NCBI GenBank assembly: GCA_021234155.1
Contig: JAJEKV010000046.1
Span: forward strand, 4,500,665-4,564,664
Source: Isoetes taiwanensis
Taxonomy: Eukaryota; Streptophyta; Lycopodiopsida; Isoetales; Isoetaceae
DNA: 64,000 bases
Reading direction: 5' to 3'
In this document: positions 20,866-33,625 of the stretch, in pieces
Layout of the letters: each line of letters begins with the position of its first letter
Position numbering within the stretch: the first letter of the stretch is position 1
Translations under genes and position numbers: made by a program
The notes under the pieces: generated by a model
What the model saw: the letters and a program-made list of their open reading frames with translations, nothing else
What the model was told of the DNA's origin: nothing
Database searches by the model: none

Positions 20866-23800
20866 TGATACCTGCCTCCAGTGGTTAGTACCAAACATTG
20901 GGGGCTTCGGGAGGGTCTCTTTGGTGGGGGAAGGGGAGGAAGGGGAAGGGGGGGATTCAACTTTGTGGGTGTGGGAGGTTCACTCCCCCCTGTCGTGGGC
21001 TTTTTTTTTTAGAATGAAGTTGAAATGGACAATGAGACACGATAAGAAAGTTTGAGAAGTTTTGCTACCTCTCTCTCTTTTATTTTTTGCAATTAGGGTG
21101 ATAGCTCTTTTTGTGTTTTATAATTGGGACAATCGCTCGATGATGGAAACGGTTTGCTATCTGTCTATCTGTTTTGTGTTTTGCAATTGAGGAAATTGCC
21201 CAATTTGAGTACTAAAGATAGACAAAATGTTGTGTATTTGCCATGTAATATTTAGATTTTTAGCGTATAAATATACGGTTCAACTTTAAGCATTTGCCAG
21301 TTTAATGTTTAGGTTTTTGTGTATAAATATATGGTTTGTTATTTTGGAAAATAGGGTTCCAATGCCGGTGTGTTGCTTGATCTTAGGTATATTCTCTCAA
21401 CCAACGACATTTAGCCATAAAGCAAGATGTAGAAGACCTATGCCAAAATGAGAATACAACTAATATTGAAGCAAGCTGCAACCATCAAACCAATAAGCTT
21501 GCTCTTTTGCTATTGTCAATGGAATTTGAAGTAGATTTACTAGAGAAAAAAATTGTCTTGGGTAAAGGCATGTTGAAGTAGATCAAAATTGTACATTTTT
21601 TTCGATACATTTTTACGCGCGCATTTATCGTCTTGCGGACGAGGGTTTAATATGGGCCAAAAGTTTCTGAGAAAAGGTAGTTATAATGATAATGATGGGG
21701 GGGGATGTTTAGGAAGCCCCGAGTTAGAGGCGTGTGGCCGCCATCTTCTTCAGAACTTATAGCGACGGTATTTGGATGAAGCGACCCTAAGGCTGCTGCC
21801 GGTACACATCTCGGAACTTGTCTTTGTAGCTCTAAAGAGCCATTTCTGGTCGGCCGGTAGCATCTTCTACAATAGAGAGGATGCGAGCATTTTGCTTTTG
21901 GTAATTTTTCTTCTTGTCCCAGATTTTTTATTAGGAAATGGATGATTTCGAGCAACTGTTCAATCATTTGAGATAGACGGACATAAAACTAGCAAAACCA
22001 CGTGCTTCAAGAACTGTGGCGCACTGAGAGCCTATGCTACGGCAGGTGTTCTCCAGAGTTATATGGGTCTTATCTTTTCAGGATATTGCTAGGCTTTGGT
22101 TAATATTTCAGCTTGATCTTTCAGTCGGTGTAGAGAGTGCACAGCTCTTTTGCCTTTGGGTTGTTACTTGAATTCTTCGTAATAAGGCCACACTTACTGC
22201 GGTTGGGACTCCATTCAGTATAGAAGGAAAGGCCGCACTCATTACGGGCGGGACTGCACTTAGTATAGAACTGATGCAAGTTAGACCAAAGAGTTATGAT
22301 CCTGTGACACATACCACTCCAGACTTATGTGTTGCTGGCTGTGATATTTTCAAGAGCACCAAACAGATGCTTAAATATCAGTGTCAGGGCACTATGGATG
22401 TGTTGGAGGGCAGATAGTGGTAAGGCATGATAGATTCATGTGCTATAGCATCTGCCTTGATCATTTTGAGTGGGGCTGCCCTTGCTTTAGAGAGCTGCAG
22501 ATTTCGGGCTTGGGAGAGTTTCCCTCTTGAAGATTGAGGATGGGGATTGCAGATGCACATTGTTTCTTCTTGACATTGTTTGCTTGCTGCACTTTGTGTG
22601 TCTGTGCTTGGGTGCTTTAGTGTCCCCCGCCTCTTTCCTAGCTAGAGGAGGATTTGGAGGTATGGGCTAGCTCTGAGGAATGGACACGTTGAATGTGGAT
22701 GGGAAACCAAATGAAGATATCTTGGGCGGGAGACCAAGAGTTCTTTGTTGTTGCCAGCTCAGGAGTTTATGAACCTTGAGAAGGTTGAGCACTATGGAGT
22801 GAAGGCCTATGCTAGTGTGTGGCGGTGCACTAGGGGAGCAACTGGACCACCCCTTGGGGGCGGGGCCTGCTGATGCCATCTTTGCTAAGTTGGAAGAGAG
22901 TGCATCTTATCCTGCAATTCAGATCTGGAAGAGGGACTCGATCTCTTGTAGTACAACTATGCAAGATGGTTGCTTTCGAGGCCAAGTTACGCATGGACGG
23001 ATGGTTACTCCCTTAATACCTTCACATACTTGCATTATTCGGTGGGGGTCCTTCAGATGGCCTTTACTACAGGTATTACAGTGGTGTTTTATTCTTTTTC
23101 ATGTGGAAAAAATGTAGTTGTTCTTAGATCTAAGTCTGGGGAACTGCAACATCTAGTTGGAAGCAGGTATATGATGATTTTCTTTGGAAATGGAACAAGC
23201 TTTCTTCTGTAGTACTCTTCACTTCAGAAAAGTATGAATCGCTTGCTTTTACTCTTCTAGGGAAAAAAGGTATGGTCCATAGTACTTCTGCTGTAATGAA
23301 GAGGGTGAGGCAGTTATTTGAATGGGTTCACAGGTACTTTAGACCCGAAGGTCATTTCTTTTATGCTTACTCATAGTACTTGCAAGTGGGAAGACGGGAG
23401 TTGTTTTCTTTAGTACCTGTTTCTCACATGGAAAAGGATCACGAGCCCTTTATTATCACGAGCAGGAGAAGAGAGTGGAATCTTAGGGGTGCTCTTTTGA
23501 TCGGAAGTATCCGTGCTGAAAGACCTTGTTCTTCCAAGTACATATTTCGGTTTGAGCTTTAAGATATGGATGAATTTTATCTAGTAGGGCTCCATGACTG
23601 TAGCTGAATTCCTGTAGTAGGTGCAGCGGATGGGAAGAGGGCCATGTCCTCTAATACTGGTTGATTTGAAGGCGGACGCTCATATCCTTCTGTTTGTGAA
23701 GCGGAAGAGGTCAAGGTTGCTTTGACCATAGTACAAAGACATCATCTTATGATGGCTTCCAGCATGGTGATTGCTTCAAATGTGCTAATTCTTCCTACTT

Positions 23801-25071
23801 AATCCACGTGGAAAAAATCCTTTTCTCTCCGGCGAAGTCCTGTTTCTCTGTTTCCAAGCTTCAGGGATGGCGATCTCCGGCGCCATCGCTCATTTTGAGC
23901 TGGAGTAATGTCTAAGGGAGGCGCTCCATGGTAATGCATGGATTTGTCGTCTGTTTCTTTAATTTGTCTTATGTTCTTATGTCTTAATGATCTTTTTGTT
24001 TGTGTGCAGGTATTTTAGGGCTTTGGAGACTAATTTGGGACAGATTTTTGAAGGATTCATCGTATGGAGTGGTGTTTGAAAGAGTATTTGTCGCCTAGGG
24101 TCTTCTTTGCAAGATTTTTTGTATGATTCGTCGCCTGGAGCCTTCATCTCCTGGACTTTAAGTGTTTTTTGCTGCATGCATCTCCTGGACTCTTCTTTTG
24201 AGGAGATTTTTTGCTGGATTTCTCGCGTACAGTCTTCTTTGGAAGATTTTTTGCGGGATTTATTTCTTGGAGTCTTCTTTGGAAGATATATTCGCTAGAT
24301 TTGTCGCCTGGAGTCTTGCAGCTAAGTAATGCAGCATCTGTTTTGTTTCTTTTTTATCTTTAATGTTTTATTTATTAACATAACCTTTTGCGTAGGGTTT
24401 CAGTCTGTTCTGTCGCTCTAGAGTTCGATTGTAGTCTTCCAAAGAATCCGTGACATAATTTTTAAGGTAAGCATTCTATTTTTTAGACAAATCTTTACTG
24501 AAATTTTAGACCAAGGTCTTTGACATAGTTATATTGGTTTTTCTATGTTGCAGGGTGTTCAAGATCCTGCATGCAGGTGTAGCAGCAGTAGATATTGAAT
24601 ATGGTTTCGAATTTCAGGAATTTAAGGAATTTTACAGGGTGCACTTTTAACTTTGGCATCGATGCAAATCAGTTATTCAATGTAATGTCTGCAGTTATGA
24701 AAAAGCATTGAGAGGTCATTGAAAATTTCTGAACTCCTGAATCTAAAAATTGTGGTCTATAAACTTCTTATAAACTTTGGAATTGTGAACTTTTTTTGTA
24801 TAAACTTTCCCTTGAGTTCTGGAATTATGGAATTCTGGAAGTTTTGATCTGACTTGAAATGTAATTTGACTTAAAATGTAATCTGACTTGAAAATCTGTA
24901 AAAAAAAAAAAAATCTGGCCAAGGAAATCTTGGTGGAGGTGAAATTCCACCTTAAAAACATGCAAAAAATTGCAGTAATCCCAGGCAAGTGATCATTACG
25001 ATTAACATTTGCTATTGCCCAGGAACCCTAGGCATGCTATGTACAATTATTGAGCAATTATATACAATGGC
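20866..25071. other. Unassigned, no gene recognised
   Basis: I see no convincing gene. Notable items are a G-rich tract at 20920-20960, an imperfect duplication (TATTTGCCATGTAATATTTAG and relatives) at 21235-21333, and a duplication at 22182-22272 built on TTAGTATAGAA/CAGTATAGAA. A degenerate tandem array lies at 24050-24310. Open frames of 60-106 residues at 21647, 22667, 22809 and 22970 lack domains and are in conflicting frames. Confidence 0.4.
24050..24320. repeat. Degenerate tandem repeat of about 35-45 bp
   Basis: Units share GTCGCCTGGAGTCTTC and TCTTTGGAAGATTTTTTG with many changes. At least five partial units are visible. No coding meaning is apparent. Confidence 0.7.
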
Positions 25072-25458
25072 TCACCAAGGTGCCGAAAATGGTGAGAGTT
25101 TTTTGAACATACTGGATGCGTATTGGGGAACGTATTCATCGACAAACTCAGGAGCATATTCAATTTCGTCACGAGGAAAAACAAGCGACGAAATGTGAGC
25201 AGGAGGCTGATCAGTAGTCTGCTGCAGATTGTAAGAAGGATCTAGGTATGTGGAAGAGAACCCCTGTGTTGAATTGTGCATGGTATACACATCTGCCTCT
25301 GGATATGGATCTACCACATCAGGACTATTATCATTTCTGAGAGCCTCAGTTTCTTCTTGATTTTGACCCAACGTATTCTGTTGTGTCAAAACTTGAGAGC
25401 TATTATCACTTCTGAGAGCCTCAGGTGGTAAAATGCTTCCTATCAGGCCTATTGTGGA
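25072..25458 (-). CDS. Unrecognised exon-like ORF
   Basis: A minus-strand frame open for about 128 codons ends PQYASSMFKKLSPFSAPW-stop. It has an acidic, asparagine/proline-rich composition (DVVDPYPEADVYTMHNSTQG) and an internal near-duplication, EALRSDNSS and EALRNDNSP. There is no ATG at the 5' end, and a possible acceptor (TTGAG|GCTCC) lies near 25458. It may be the last exon of a gene or a pseudogene fragment. I do not recognise it. Confidence 0.3.
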   Translation of the reverse strand, partial: STIGLIGSILPPEALRSDNSSQVLTQQNTLGQNQEETEALRNDNSPDVVDPYPEADVYTMHNSTQGFSSTYLDPSYNLQQTTDQPPAHISSLVFPRDEIEYAPEFVDEYVPQYASSMFKKLSPFSAPW

Positions 25459-26223
25459 GCCTCAAATAAATGTAATCCATTTACTATTAATATAAAAATC
25501 TTACCCTAAAAAAAAAATAATAATGATAGTGGGTTCATGTTGATTAAGCAAATTCAAAATTTTACGCTACGTGTCCAAATACTTCAATCTTTCCCTCCCC
25601 CTCCTCTTACTGCCGGATTGAGAAGAAAACACAAGAATCCATCTCCATAAGAATCCATTTACACGAGAATTTGGATTCATTGTAAAAATGGATTCAAAAT
25701 CAGACCTCAATGCCATCGAATAACTTATAGACAACTTTACAAGCATGCTGAACAGTATGCTTCACTAGATGAAGTCTGTTTGGGGGGAAAGACCACCAAA
25801 AAAAACATGCTACATGTGCGTTATAATCTGTGAAGTTAATGTCTTTTGTAGTTTAATCTTAATGTCATTGTTTTAATGTTTTAGAATAGTTTGCTTTCAG
25901 ATTACAGAACCTCAACTCAGATCAATAGCGAGCAGTAGTGATGTTGAATAAATAGATTATTGGAAAGCCACATGCTTTTGGGAGGGCCCCTGGAGGGGGG
26001 GGAGGGGGAGGAGAGCATGGTACCTCTAACTTTTGCTACAGCATATTATCTACATAAGGAAAATGAACAAGTTAATTGGTTGATTGCATATGGAACCAAG
26101 TTTCAGCAACCGAGCACCCATTTGGTTTCTTATTTTGGTCTGTCGAGCTCCCGTCAAACTGAGGTTCATAAACCTCTTCTAGCATCTGATGATCCTAAGA
26201 CTTGTATTTGATACATTGCATAT

Positions 26224-26463
26224 TTATGTCCTAGCATTAAAATCCCCCACTAGCATGAGCTGCCCTTTGTCTTGAAATTTCTGAATCTGCAATGTAAGAG
26301 CATGATATGGGTGGTCCAAGTCCATCCCTTCATGTTTGTACACCTTCATATTCAGTGGCGCATAATAACAGGCTGCCAAGAAGATTGGATGAGATATCCC
26401 AATTCTTATCCATATGAACTGATTTGTGCGTATCTTTTCGTGCCACTGCAATGCTTTCGTCAA
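26224..26463 (-). pseudogene. LINE endonuclease fragment
   Basis: The minus strand reads ISHPIFLAACYYAPLNMKVY and, after a linker, GQLMLVGDFNART. This matches the apurinic-type endonuclease of LINEs, where Y-x-P and GDFNA are catalytic blocks. The related LINE B copy at 59.45 kb has LGDFDAHT. The fragment is isolated, with no RT beside it. Confidence 0.7.
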
Positions 26464-26599
26464 TTAGTTTCGGGCATACAATGCTATGCCTCCAAAACTA
26501 CGACCCATGCATGAATTATTCATATTCCATATTGCATCCACAAAAGCAAAACCTGTCAAATCTGGTAAAGAACTTGACTGGTGCTGCCATGTTTCCAAG

Positions 26600-28402
26600 A
26601 AAATTGACTTTTATTGGCAATTGGAGGTACTAGAATGGAGGAGTTATGATGGGCGCTCGTGAGTATGGCGCTTAGGGTTGCCAGTGTCTGTTCTTGTAAC
26701 TTGAGCATCAGGGCTCTGTTTTCAATGAGCTTTAGTTCGTGGAAAGCTTACTCCGAGAGCTCTTTATCAGTACAAATTTAGATTAGGGGCCAGATTTGGG
26801 CCTGTGTGATTTTGGCTACTTTTAATAGAGATGGGGAAGACAGATATTGCTCCAGCTTCTAAGGCTGCGGCAAAACAGCGTGAAGCTACTGCCAGTTTGG
26901 TGATACGTGATCCCCCAGTTACTGTGCAAAAAGAGGTGAATAATTTAGTTGGAATTTCTCTTGCCATCATTGGTGATTGCTCCAGGGGTTCTTGAAGAAA
27001 GGGATTTTCCTTCCTTGCAAGGCGCTGCGAGTAAGAGAGTAGAAGTTAATGGGAATTTGCGTCAAACAGGTACAGATTCCAGTCCTAATGTAGTTCCTCA
27101 GCTCAAGGCAAATGATAGTGCTTGGAAGTCATCTGATTCTGTTACAAAAGTTTCATATCAAAGATTTAGTGATTGGCTTTGTAAACATATATCCAATGCA
27201 TCTAGAAAGGTAAGGGTAGCGACTGCTTTATAGTTGTTGCATGAAGGGAGTAAGGATGAGTTATCTGCGATCTTGGACACATTGAAAGCTCGACAGACTC
27301 AACTTCAACAACAATTGCTTTCAGATGATATATTTACCAATCTGACTGTCAGGATGTAGTTCAAGCTTCTGGTATTCCTGTGGTTGAGGTGGACCATGAA
27401 GCTCATATGAAGTGTGCTGAGAACCTATCCTCATGTGCAGTCCTTGGATATTTTACTGGTGGCTATTTGGATTTTTCACGACTCTGTATTTGGTTATCTC
27501 GGCTTTTGAGATGCCTTCAACTTCCTCATTTTCAGTCCATCAAGTTGTTGGCGAAAAACTTTATTATGTTTAAAAGTAGTGCCACAGTGGACTCTTTGGT
27601 AGCAAAAGGGATTGATCCACTTAGTGGAGAATATATGATGTATCGGTATTACTCTCCTGGTTTTACACCAGATATGGTATTAAAGATGCCTTACTGGTTC
27701 TCGAGACCTAATCTTCCTCCCGGTCTAATGGCCCATCAATTTCTAGTAACTGGTCTTGGGGTTCATATCTCACATTCCATCATGAACGGTCCTAGGATTT
27801 GTGTTTCAATGCCAGTGGACTCGGCTTTACCAGATTGTATAGTGGTGAAAAGTGGGCCTTGATATAAGAAGTTGGATCTTAAGCTTCTGAATGGTCTAGA
27901 ATTAACCCGTTTGTTTCCTGACAAGGAGGCTTTTGCTAGCTTTCGTCGAGGTACTAGTGCATCTCAAGCATCTGTTCAACCTTCTTCTCAGGTTCAAGCT
28001 CCCGTTATTACTTCATCTATTCATGATCACCCTTTACCAATTGTGTTGCATTCCTCGTCCATGGAAGATGCTCTAATTCCAGTTCCGATGGTGTCGTCCT
28101 TAGCGCCATCAGCTGTACCTGTAGTTCATTCTTCTCTCCATGTTCATGCTTCTTCCTCTCATGTTTCTGAGGTTGTTATGGCTGGTGGTCCTAATCTTCT
28201 GTGTGCAAAAGAGTCATGGCTGCAGGTCAATTGGAAGAAGGCAACGAGAAAGAAGTCTGTTATGTCATCTCATGAGGCTATCCTGTCTTGTTCTATTCAG
28301 TGGCATGATAATTTGATGTCTGTTGATGATCATCTCGATGTGGCAGAACATGTTGGTTGTGATGAGGCCATTAAACGCCTCAAGGTGGCACAAGGAGTTT
28401 GA
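26600..28402 (+). pseudogene. L1-type LINE 5' region and ORF1 with DUF4283-like domain
   Basis: ATG at 26831 opens MGKTDIAPASKAAAKQREAT. After a frameshift it continues RDFPSLQGAASKRVEVNGNL (about 27010-27060). At 27380-27862 comes CAVLGYFTGGYLDFSRLCIW, IKLLAKNFIMFKSSATVDSL and MMYRYYSPGFTPDMV, the pattern of the DUF4283 domain in plant L1 ORF1. After a stop at 27860 the serine-rich tail follows (27872-28402) and ends AIKRLKVAQGV. At least three frame breaks are present. Known for the family: ORF1 binds element RNA. ORF2 is absent, because opposite-strand LINE sequence begins within about 40 bases. Confidence 0.7.
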
Positions 28403-28439
28403 GTATATACTGCGTATGGGTGGTTTTCCTTAGTGGACT

Positions 28440-29200
28440 ATTTCATTCTCTAGGTTCTGAGTCCCATGCCACATGTCCCTTGTATGTATCTTGATTTTTC
28501 TTGATAATAGATTGTTGTCCCATTGTGGCATCTATTTTAGCCTGCTGCAATCCATGTACATTCCAGCACATGACCTTTAGGGTCCCGCTTCCCTATTCTG
28601 ATGTCCTCCTTTTTGTTACAATGGCTTTTCCAGAGCAGTCTAGGTAAGCAACAAACCTTTGGTCCCTAGCTTCTTTTATTTTGGCTAGTTCTTTCTTCCT
28701 CTGTTCCAATTGTGATGGGTAAGATCAAAATCCAATCAGATCTTATGTCCTTTAAAGGCAGCTCGATTTTCAGAATTCTATCTCTTGCTTCTTTATCTTT
28801 GAGTTTTACCATAATTGCCCTTCAGAAATTACCTGACTTGCCTAATCTCCTGCTGTGCAGTACACCTTGATCATGTAAATGCATTATGTTTTTAAAGAAA
28901 AGATTCACCATTTGGTTTATGTCTTCATCATCTTCTTCCTTCGGGCCTGATATCTTGAAATTTCCCGCTCTATTTTCTTGGCCCTGGGACTCAACAGATA
29001 CCTCTTTATTATGTTTGTCTAATTGTTGTTTTATTGTTGCAGCAACCACATTTGTAATTGCATCCACATTTGTCTAATTGTTGTTTTGTGTTGTATAGAG
29101 AGGGCCTCTTTTAGTTCTGCATTTTGATTGCTCGGCATTTTGTTCGATCGTTTCAATCGTTTCAATTATGCCATCTTCGATTTCATCTATAGCATTAGAT
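28440..29200 (-). pseudogene. LINE fragment: ORF1 C-terminus and start of endonuclease
   Basis: The minus strand gives DINQMVNLFFKNIMHLHDQG, RRLGKSGNF, then (after one stop) RAIMVKLKDKEARDRILKIE. This is an L1-ORF1p-like pattern. In a second frame further down, TLKVMCWNVHGLQQAKID marks the first endonuclease block (WNVHGL). The piece is truncated on both sides and meets the plus-strand L1 fragment nearly end to end. Confidence 0.6.
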
Positions 29201-29397
29201 TGTGCAGATAATCACCATCATATTCCATCAGTTCAGCCTTGCATGGAGATCCGATTGGCCTTTTTTTTTTTTTTGAATATGAAAGCCCTATATGTGGTCT
29301 ATGCCATATGTGGCAGTTAGTTAGGAATTTGAATTAATTAGTGGTGATTATTTGTCACTTACTAATTTTGTCCTCTTAATCATTGTGGGTTGATAGG

Positions 29398-29525
29398 TTG
29401 CATGATGTGTTGTCATATGATGTGTGAGATGTGTTGCCATATGATGTGTGAAGTTCTGTTGTATGATGCGTGATGTGTTGGCATATGATGGGCGTGATGT
29501 GTTGGCATATGATGGGTTCAAATTC
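29398..29525. repeat. ATGATGTGT-type tandem repeat
   Basis: Several units of about 20-24 bp share CATATGATGTGTGA and TGTGTTG. They lie just beyond the LINE A 3' tail. Confidence 0.75.
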
Positions 29526-29734
29526 AATGATCTGTACCTACTCCATAGTATTCATTCGTTTCCTGAATTCTCAGAACTCTAAAGCCTAAAAATGGTAGGA
29601 AAAAGTGAATTCTAAACACTGTGAATTGCATGAACACTTATAATTTACACATTTTTAATTTGAAACAAAGAAAAAAGTCTGAAAACAAGAAAGTTTGAAG
29701 TCTAAAATTTTCAGTTATAAAATTTGGGTAATTA

Positions 29735-30835
29735 GATAGATAGATAGATACATTATTGTCCCTTGTGCCCTGAGGCCCGTGGACTTATGTAGCATGGGCG
29801 AGCTCCCTGATGGGTGCTACTAGCACATCATGCTGGTTTACAATGTAACCTTTTTTGAAGGCTTCACTTTTCTCTATTAATACCGGCACCCCGCTTTGGA
29901 TCGGCTTCAAGGCCGTGCACGGGTGCGTCGTTATCAATCAGCTTTGAGCTGAGCATTTCAGGGCAGGTATGGTGCGCCTCTCAGGCGGTTCATAACAGAA
30001 GCCCTTTTTCTTTATGTACTTCCCGGTGCCTTGCCGTCATTTCCCGTATTGTGTCTGCCAGATCCCTCATTGTTTCTGTCATTGCCATCATGGTGTGTAC
30101 AAGCTGACCCCGCCTTACATTTCTGTACTTGTTCCTGATGTCTTCATATACTGGGCATTCATTTAGCATATGATTTTCATCTTCCACTTCCCCTCTGTTA
30201 CAAATTCTGCATATCCGTTCATCTTTCTCTATTCTCCGCCATCTGTTCTTTTCAATTCTTAGGTCATGGCTTCCCATTCTAAATCTTGCTAGGATATCCT
30301 TCCTGGCTTTTCCTAGTAAATTATCCTGATATATCTGTTGTCCTATCTGCTGTTCCGGGTTGAATACTGTCATAAGCCACCTCGTCTTGGGCCCCGTATT
30401 TTTGCAGCCAAGCTTGCGTAGCTTTGTTTGCCCATTCATCATTCCATTCTCCTTCACTAATCAGGTCGCTCAGTTTCATCCCCATGTTTCTTGTCCACAT
30501 TGCTACATCCCTAAATCAACCGTTGCTCTCGATTATGTGGGCTTTCGCTGATTCACTGATCGCGATATTCGCTAACTTATTCGGTTTTCCACCTGCATTG
30601 TTTCTTATGAGATATCTGATGGTCCTTTCCCATGCCCTTACTTCCATTGGTTTCTGCCCCGTCTCATATACTATGGTTGTTTGTGGTGTATTCGTTCTCA
30701 ACTTGAATTCTTGTTTATGCCATTGCCTGAATATTCCTTCTTGCTTCTCCCACTTCTTTTATGTTAGCCCCGGTCCCCAGGCCTCTGCCCCATATAGTTG
30801 TGTGGTTGCAACTACTGCCCTGTGATGTTCCAGTA
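29735..30835 (-). pseudogene. LINE A ORF2 C-terminus and 3' end with (TATC)n tail
   Basis: Reading the minus strand from 30835: VVATTQLYGAEAWGPG, LRTNTPQTTIVYETGQKPME, then LARFRMGSHDLRIEKNRW and a zinc finger CRICNRGEVEDENHMLNEC (C-x2-C-x8-H-x4-C). The coding end is near 29990. About 250 bases of 3' untranslated region end in GGGACAATAATG and a short TATC microsatellite. A few frame shifts are present. Upstream the element is interrupted by unrelated DNA. Confidence 0.85.
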
Positions 30836-32340
30836 CGATATACGGTCTCAAGACGTATACCGTACTGCACCGTCACGCGTACACGCCATTCCAATCGACG
30901 TGTATGCCGACGTGTAGCCAAGCAAGTGGCGCCCTAGGGTGCAACTTGCAAGGGTGCGCACACTTATTAATGTGCGCACTTTAGACCATTAACCTTTAAA
31001 GAGGCATACCAAGGGTCATGGAAACCCTAAACCTAACTGATAGCCTATGTAAGGCAACCAAACCCTAATTCTTCCTTTTTCGTCCACGAACCTTCCGAGC
31101 TCCAGTTCGCGCGCCTCAAGAGTCAATTCCGACTCCCAAGAACTGCCCGTGCGCTTTAGCTCGTCAGATTCCCTTTCCGACCGCATCTCCAAGCAAGACA
31201 GTGACATGGACGCATTCGGATCAAGAGGAGCAGGCCAAGGACCAGGTATTTCGTCAATTCAATAGCCTAATCTGCCTTCCGGGCATAGAGTTAGCATGTC
31301 TAGCCTATTGAATTGCCCATAATAGCCACATAGAACCAACTAAAGAACATAACTTCTATGATGTAGATTAGATATTATTCTTTAGTTCTATAATGATGTG
31401 ATGGATGGATGATCTCTGTGGACTCATTGTATTGGGAAGGGGGTAGAGACCTACAGCTTAGTAGTTGATGCTCCTAGCTAGTCCCTCTAGTGCATTACTA
31501 GTATTAGGCACTGTGTACAAGAACCACACACGGTTGTGGGTGAAGGAAGGGGCCGGCTCGGAAGGAGGTTAGGTGTTCGACTCTTGACCAATCCCTACGG
31601 TGTGTAAAGTCTCACGGGGGATCATAGTGGACTAGGTCTAATAGCTTGCCCGAGTGTGGGCAAGGCATGGGCTCGACACAGGTGGGGTGATCGTCACTCT
31701 CGGTGGGTTCAAGTCGAATAAAGGCGGTGGCCCTCTAGTCACCTTGAGTCGGCATGGAGATCTCTGCGGAGGAGTGATCCTACACGCCCCATCGGCCGGG
31801 GGGAGATGCAACCCCGGGAATAGCCCCTTGGCTATGCATCCCGCGAACTCTGATCGAGGGTCCCAACGGTGACACTCTTCAACCTACTACGCAAAGTGTG
31901 TACAGGGAGGGGCGGATGGAGTGGACAACCCTATGCCATGTTCTCATGCCCGCCCAAATCCATTGTCATGGTCCGGCCGGCAATGAACTCACGGAGACCC
32001 AATGAAGTCAGTCATCCCACAGAGTGCGAGCCTTGGTAGGAACCCATATGTATTGTGCTGATCTTTGTCTATGCAGATGTTGACGTACCACCCTTCTTGG
32101 TGGATATGTGATGATGTTGTATACTGACATGTATGTCTACGCTTCCGCAGCTAGGTATGTCTACGCTTCCGCAGCTAGGTAGACCCTGAGGGAGACGGGG
32201 TAAAATGACCCCTTCATTCTTCCCACTGGAACTCATTACGGTTGCAGTGATATGTGGAGGGCCCTGTATCAGCATGGAGCTGGTATGGGGGATGAACTCC
32301 TGTTTGTATACGGTGAGTGCACCGTATACGAGTAGGGGAC
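30836..32340. mobile_element. Unclassified insertion within LINE A
   Basis: LINE coding sequence stops on both sides of this 1.5-kb segment. Near the right end a 24-nt palindrome (32306-32329) has 10-bp arms GTATACGGTG/CACCGTATAC. Near the left end (30837-30878) a related GTATACCGT...GCACCGT sequence occurs. The interior is GC-rich in its second half, with no protein I recognise, and 32130-32180 is a 25-bp tandem duplication around TCTACGCTTCCGCAGCTAGG. It could be a solo LTR or a non-autonomous element. About 100 residues of LINE ORF2 are missing at the site. Confidence 0.5.
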
Positions 32341-33612
32341 GTCACAAACCCTGTCTTTTCGCAGAAGCTTTCCAACAGTTTCAGTAACCTGTGCATTCCC
32401 TTGTTTTTTGTGGCCATCATGCTCAGATCATCTGCATATAACATGATGGGTACTTTGGTGTCCCCTAGTATGGGAGCGTCTCTGTCCCCTTGCTGTTCTG
32501 CTATGAAATCCTGCAATGCATCTATGTATATTCGAGCGATTGTGGGGGGATAGTGGGCATCCCTGCTTGACTCCCGTGTCGCAATCTATTGCTTTCCCTT
32601 CTTCTTCCATTTTCGCGTATACATTATAGTACAATCTTGCAATTGCCCCTATCATATCCTTTGGTGCTTGCATATCTATAAGCCTTTGTATTAGTTTTTC
32701 CCTCGGAACTGTGTCAAAAGCTTTCCTAAAGTCCACAAAGCAGCATATTATTTTCTTCCCCTGGTTTCTATTTTGTTCTACTAATATTACGGGGTCACTA
32801 GGTGATCCAGGTGGTTGAGAATGTTCGGCTGAACCACCTTTGTCCCTGTGCTCTCGGTTCCCTCCTTACGCCCCTTTGCCCGACTTATTGTCTAAAACTT
32901 TTTCAAACCATTTTGCAAAAATGGAACTCACCATTATGGTTCTATAATTTCCAGGTTCCTGTCTGCTCCCTCCCTTGTGTAACGGTATCACCACATTTAT
33001 CGCCCATCTATTTGGTAGTCACATGTGTATGATGTCGTTGAATATATCATCACCTATTTTCCTATTCTTTGTATCGCACATTTTAATAATTCCTTTGTTA
33101 ACCCATGTAGGTCTGCGGGGCTTTGTTATTGGCCATTCTATTTAGTGCCATCATCACTTCACATGTATTGTGCTAAAAACGGTTTGTCCATCTCTTGTAA
33201 CTCGGTATTGGTCTTTGGAGATGCTCCGGTCTTATCTGATTTTCGGTATCTCTCCCACCGTCACGCTAATATCGTCTTGCGTGCTACCATTTTTCGATTC
33301 CCTTGTCCTTTCCTTTAAATCCTTTCGAATTTACCGGGGTTGTTTTTGAAGTTTGCTTGATCCCCAGTCTTTGTACCAAGTTTTTATTTCTCTTTGCCTT
33401 CAGCATCTTCAAATACACCGTTTTCTCGGTTTGATATGCCTCTCTTCCTCTCTGCTCTCTGACCTTTCTTTTCTGTTCTCTGCACTCATCGTCATACCAA
33501 CTCGAGGCCTTGAATGCATCCTTCCCCCTTTTTCTCCTTCTCTTTCCGAAAACTTCTGTTGCTACTTTCACTGTTATATCATTAAGCCTGTCCCCATTTT
33601 CGTCTGCCATGT
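32341..33612 (-). pseudogene. LINE A reverse transcriptase
   Basis: On the minus strand, a basic linker with SSWYDDECREQKRKVREQRG (about 33500) leads to RT blocks. They are MDFRKAFDTVPREKLIQRL (about 32736-32680, first catalytic aspartate), GVKQGCPLSP (about 32570), and MLYADDLSMMATKNKGMHRL (about 32430), with LLESFCEKTGF at the left edge. Catalytic DD is intact, but stops and frame shifts occur between blocks. Reading ends abruptly at about 32341, where the inserted DNA begins. Confidence 0.87.
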
Positions 33613-33625
33613 GTGCCCCCCAATT

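Noticed and set aside
24050-24320. CRISPR-like array
   Set aside because: Units are degenerate and contiguous with no unique spacers, and the genome is a plant nuclear genome.
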